A stretch of 64,000 nucleotides of DNA from Gordionus sp. m RMFG-2023 (Eukaryota > Nematomorpha > Gordioida > Chordodea > Parachordodidae): positions 10,232,846 through 10,296,845 of the forward strand of contig NC_088779.1 of assembly GCF_954871325.1 (NCBI RefSeq), written 5' to 3'. Of the stretch, positions 63,158 to 64,000 are shown one piece after another. Made by a program: the position numbers and the translations under genes. Positions within the stretch are counted from its first letter, which is position 1. Each line of letters begins with the position of its first letter. The notes under the pieces were generated by a model. It saw only the letters and a list, made by a program, of their open reading frames with translations, was not told where the DNA came from and did no database searches.

Positions 63158-63643
63158 TTATAATTTTAGTTTCAATTTCAATTCATTTTTCTTATAATTC
63201 ATTTCATTTTCAATATCTATTCGATTTTCTTTAATATCATATAGTTCGTTCAATAAATTTGACCTTTCTTTTTCTAAAATTTTACATATTTTATAATCTA
63301 TAATCTTTTTTGTTGACAAATTATGATTCAAATCATTGGGGTGGTTTGATAGTTTTTGTTCAATAAGTAATTTTTTTTCATCTAAATTATTTAAAATGTC
63401 CTTTAAATTTTCTTCTTTTATCAATAAATCTATCTCTTTTCCCATTACGTTTTTATACTTTTCAATTAATTGTTCCCTTAAAGACATCATTGTTTGTTGA
63501 TACTCTTTGCATATGTGTGGAAAACTTTTAACAAAAGAATTCCATGTTATAGATCCACATATTTTATTATTATTATAGTTTATAGCATCCTCTAAACATT
63601 TAAATGTAGATATATTAACATCTTTCTCCAAGATTTCTTCCAT
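63158..63643 (-). CDS. unrecognised charged, helical protein or 3' exon
   Basis: An ATG-to-stop frame of 161 codons. The protein is Lys/Glu/Asn/Leu-rich with likely coiled-coil stretches in its second half (KEENLKDILNNLDEKK, ILEKERSNLLNEL) and ends in a KLKLKL-type basic tail. Around residues 16-45 it has spaced cysteines (KCLED, KICGS, HICKEY). The frame stays open upstream to an AG at ~63668 (TTTTAG, then LLKYLQTM), so this may be the last exon of a gene running off the right edge. I do not recognise the family. Base composition and codon use look coding. Confidence 0.5.
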   Translation of the reverse strand: MEEILEKDVNISTFKCLEDAINYNNNKICGSITWNSFVKSFPHICKEYQQTMMSLREQLIEKYKNVMGKEIDLLIKEENLKDILNNLDEKKLLIEQKLSNHPNDLNHNLSTKKIIDYKICKILEKERSNLLNELYDIKENRIDIENEMNYKKNELKLKLKL

Positions 63644-64000
63644 TGTTTGTAAGTACTTGAGTAACTAAAATTACCAAATAAATAAATATAAACTAATCTT
63701 ACTTGATACTTTTCCTGGTTCTAAGGATAGTCAAATGTCTAAAGAGGATTCAAACAAATATAAATTATATTTAATTAAAATTTATATTTTACTTGATTTT
63801 CAGTTTTGGAGGACTAAAGGTGATGAAATGTGAATATTTTTCGATCTAAACATATACAAAATTTATATAATTCTTTGATTTTGAATTCAATTTTTTTAGT
63901 CAAAATTTTTATCAACTTTTTCAGCCTGAAATTTATTTTAGACACTAAGATTTTTAATAAAATACAAATTAAATGCATATTTATAAAGATGAGTAAAAAT

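Overview
The window is eukaryotic: very AT-rich (roughly three quarters A+T by eye), with long intergenic stretches, spliced genes with GT-AG introns, and a dense, nested load of transposable elements. The two clear host genes, a single-pass zona pellucida (ZP/cuticlin-type) membrane protein and a CYP2-clan cytochrome P450, suggest an animal, probably an ecdysozoan such as an arthropod. I cannot name the species.

Layout: 1-10.1 kb is mostly gene-poor, with hAT-type MITEs (1700-2010, 9886-10108), a 413-bp palindrome (4242-4654), a decayed piggyBac transposase (6170-6830, minus) and an orphan coding-like stretch (7850-8457). From 21798 down to 10303 on the minus strand lies a ZP-domain gene. 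I could reconstruct it with every intron phase agreeing. It encodes a signal peptide, a long Pro/Asn-rich ectodomain, a complete ZP domain, a basic cleavage-like site, a transmembrane helix and a short tail. Two adjacent homologous exons (7a, 7b) have phases that make them mutually exclusive. 22-27 kb holds small repeats.

27-31.3 kb is a Ty3/gypsy LTR fossil with very short LTRs, sitting between two halves of a decayed PIF/Harbinger transposase. 33.3-34.1 kb is a gypsy integrase-tail fossil, and 34.7-37.4 kb is a second gypsy fossil with both LTRs and a 5-bp target duplication. 37.5-43.7 kb is a giant foldback element: inverted arms of more than 2 kb built from ~119-bp tandem repeats, around a core that keeps a hAT transposase C-terminus. 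44.7-45.9 kb has an integrase scrap next to the 3' end of an RLE-type (R2-like) LINE. 46.9-52.5 kb contains two inverted copies of a Mutator-like zinc-finger fragment, between which lies a three-level nest of non-autonomous elements.

52598-60093 (plus) is the P450 gene, ten exons in my model. It keeps all hallmark motifs, carries extra acidic/Asn-rich segments, and has hAT-type insertions in two introns. 60.6-62.1 kb has two more small elements, one nested. The right edge holds an unrecognised coiled-coil gene on the minus strand (63158-63643). The two host genes look functionally independent: one probably a cuticle or apical-matrix protein, the other an ER mono-oxygenase.
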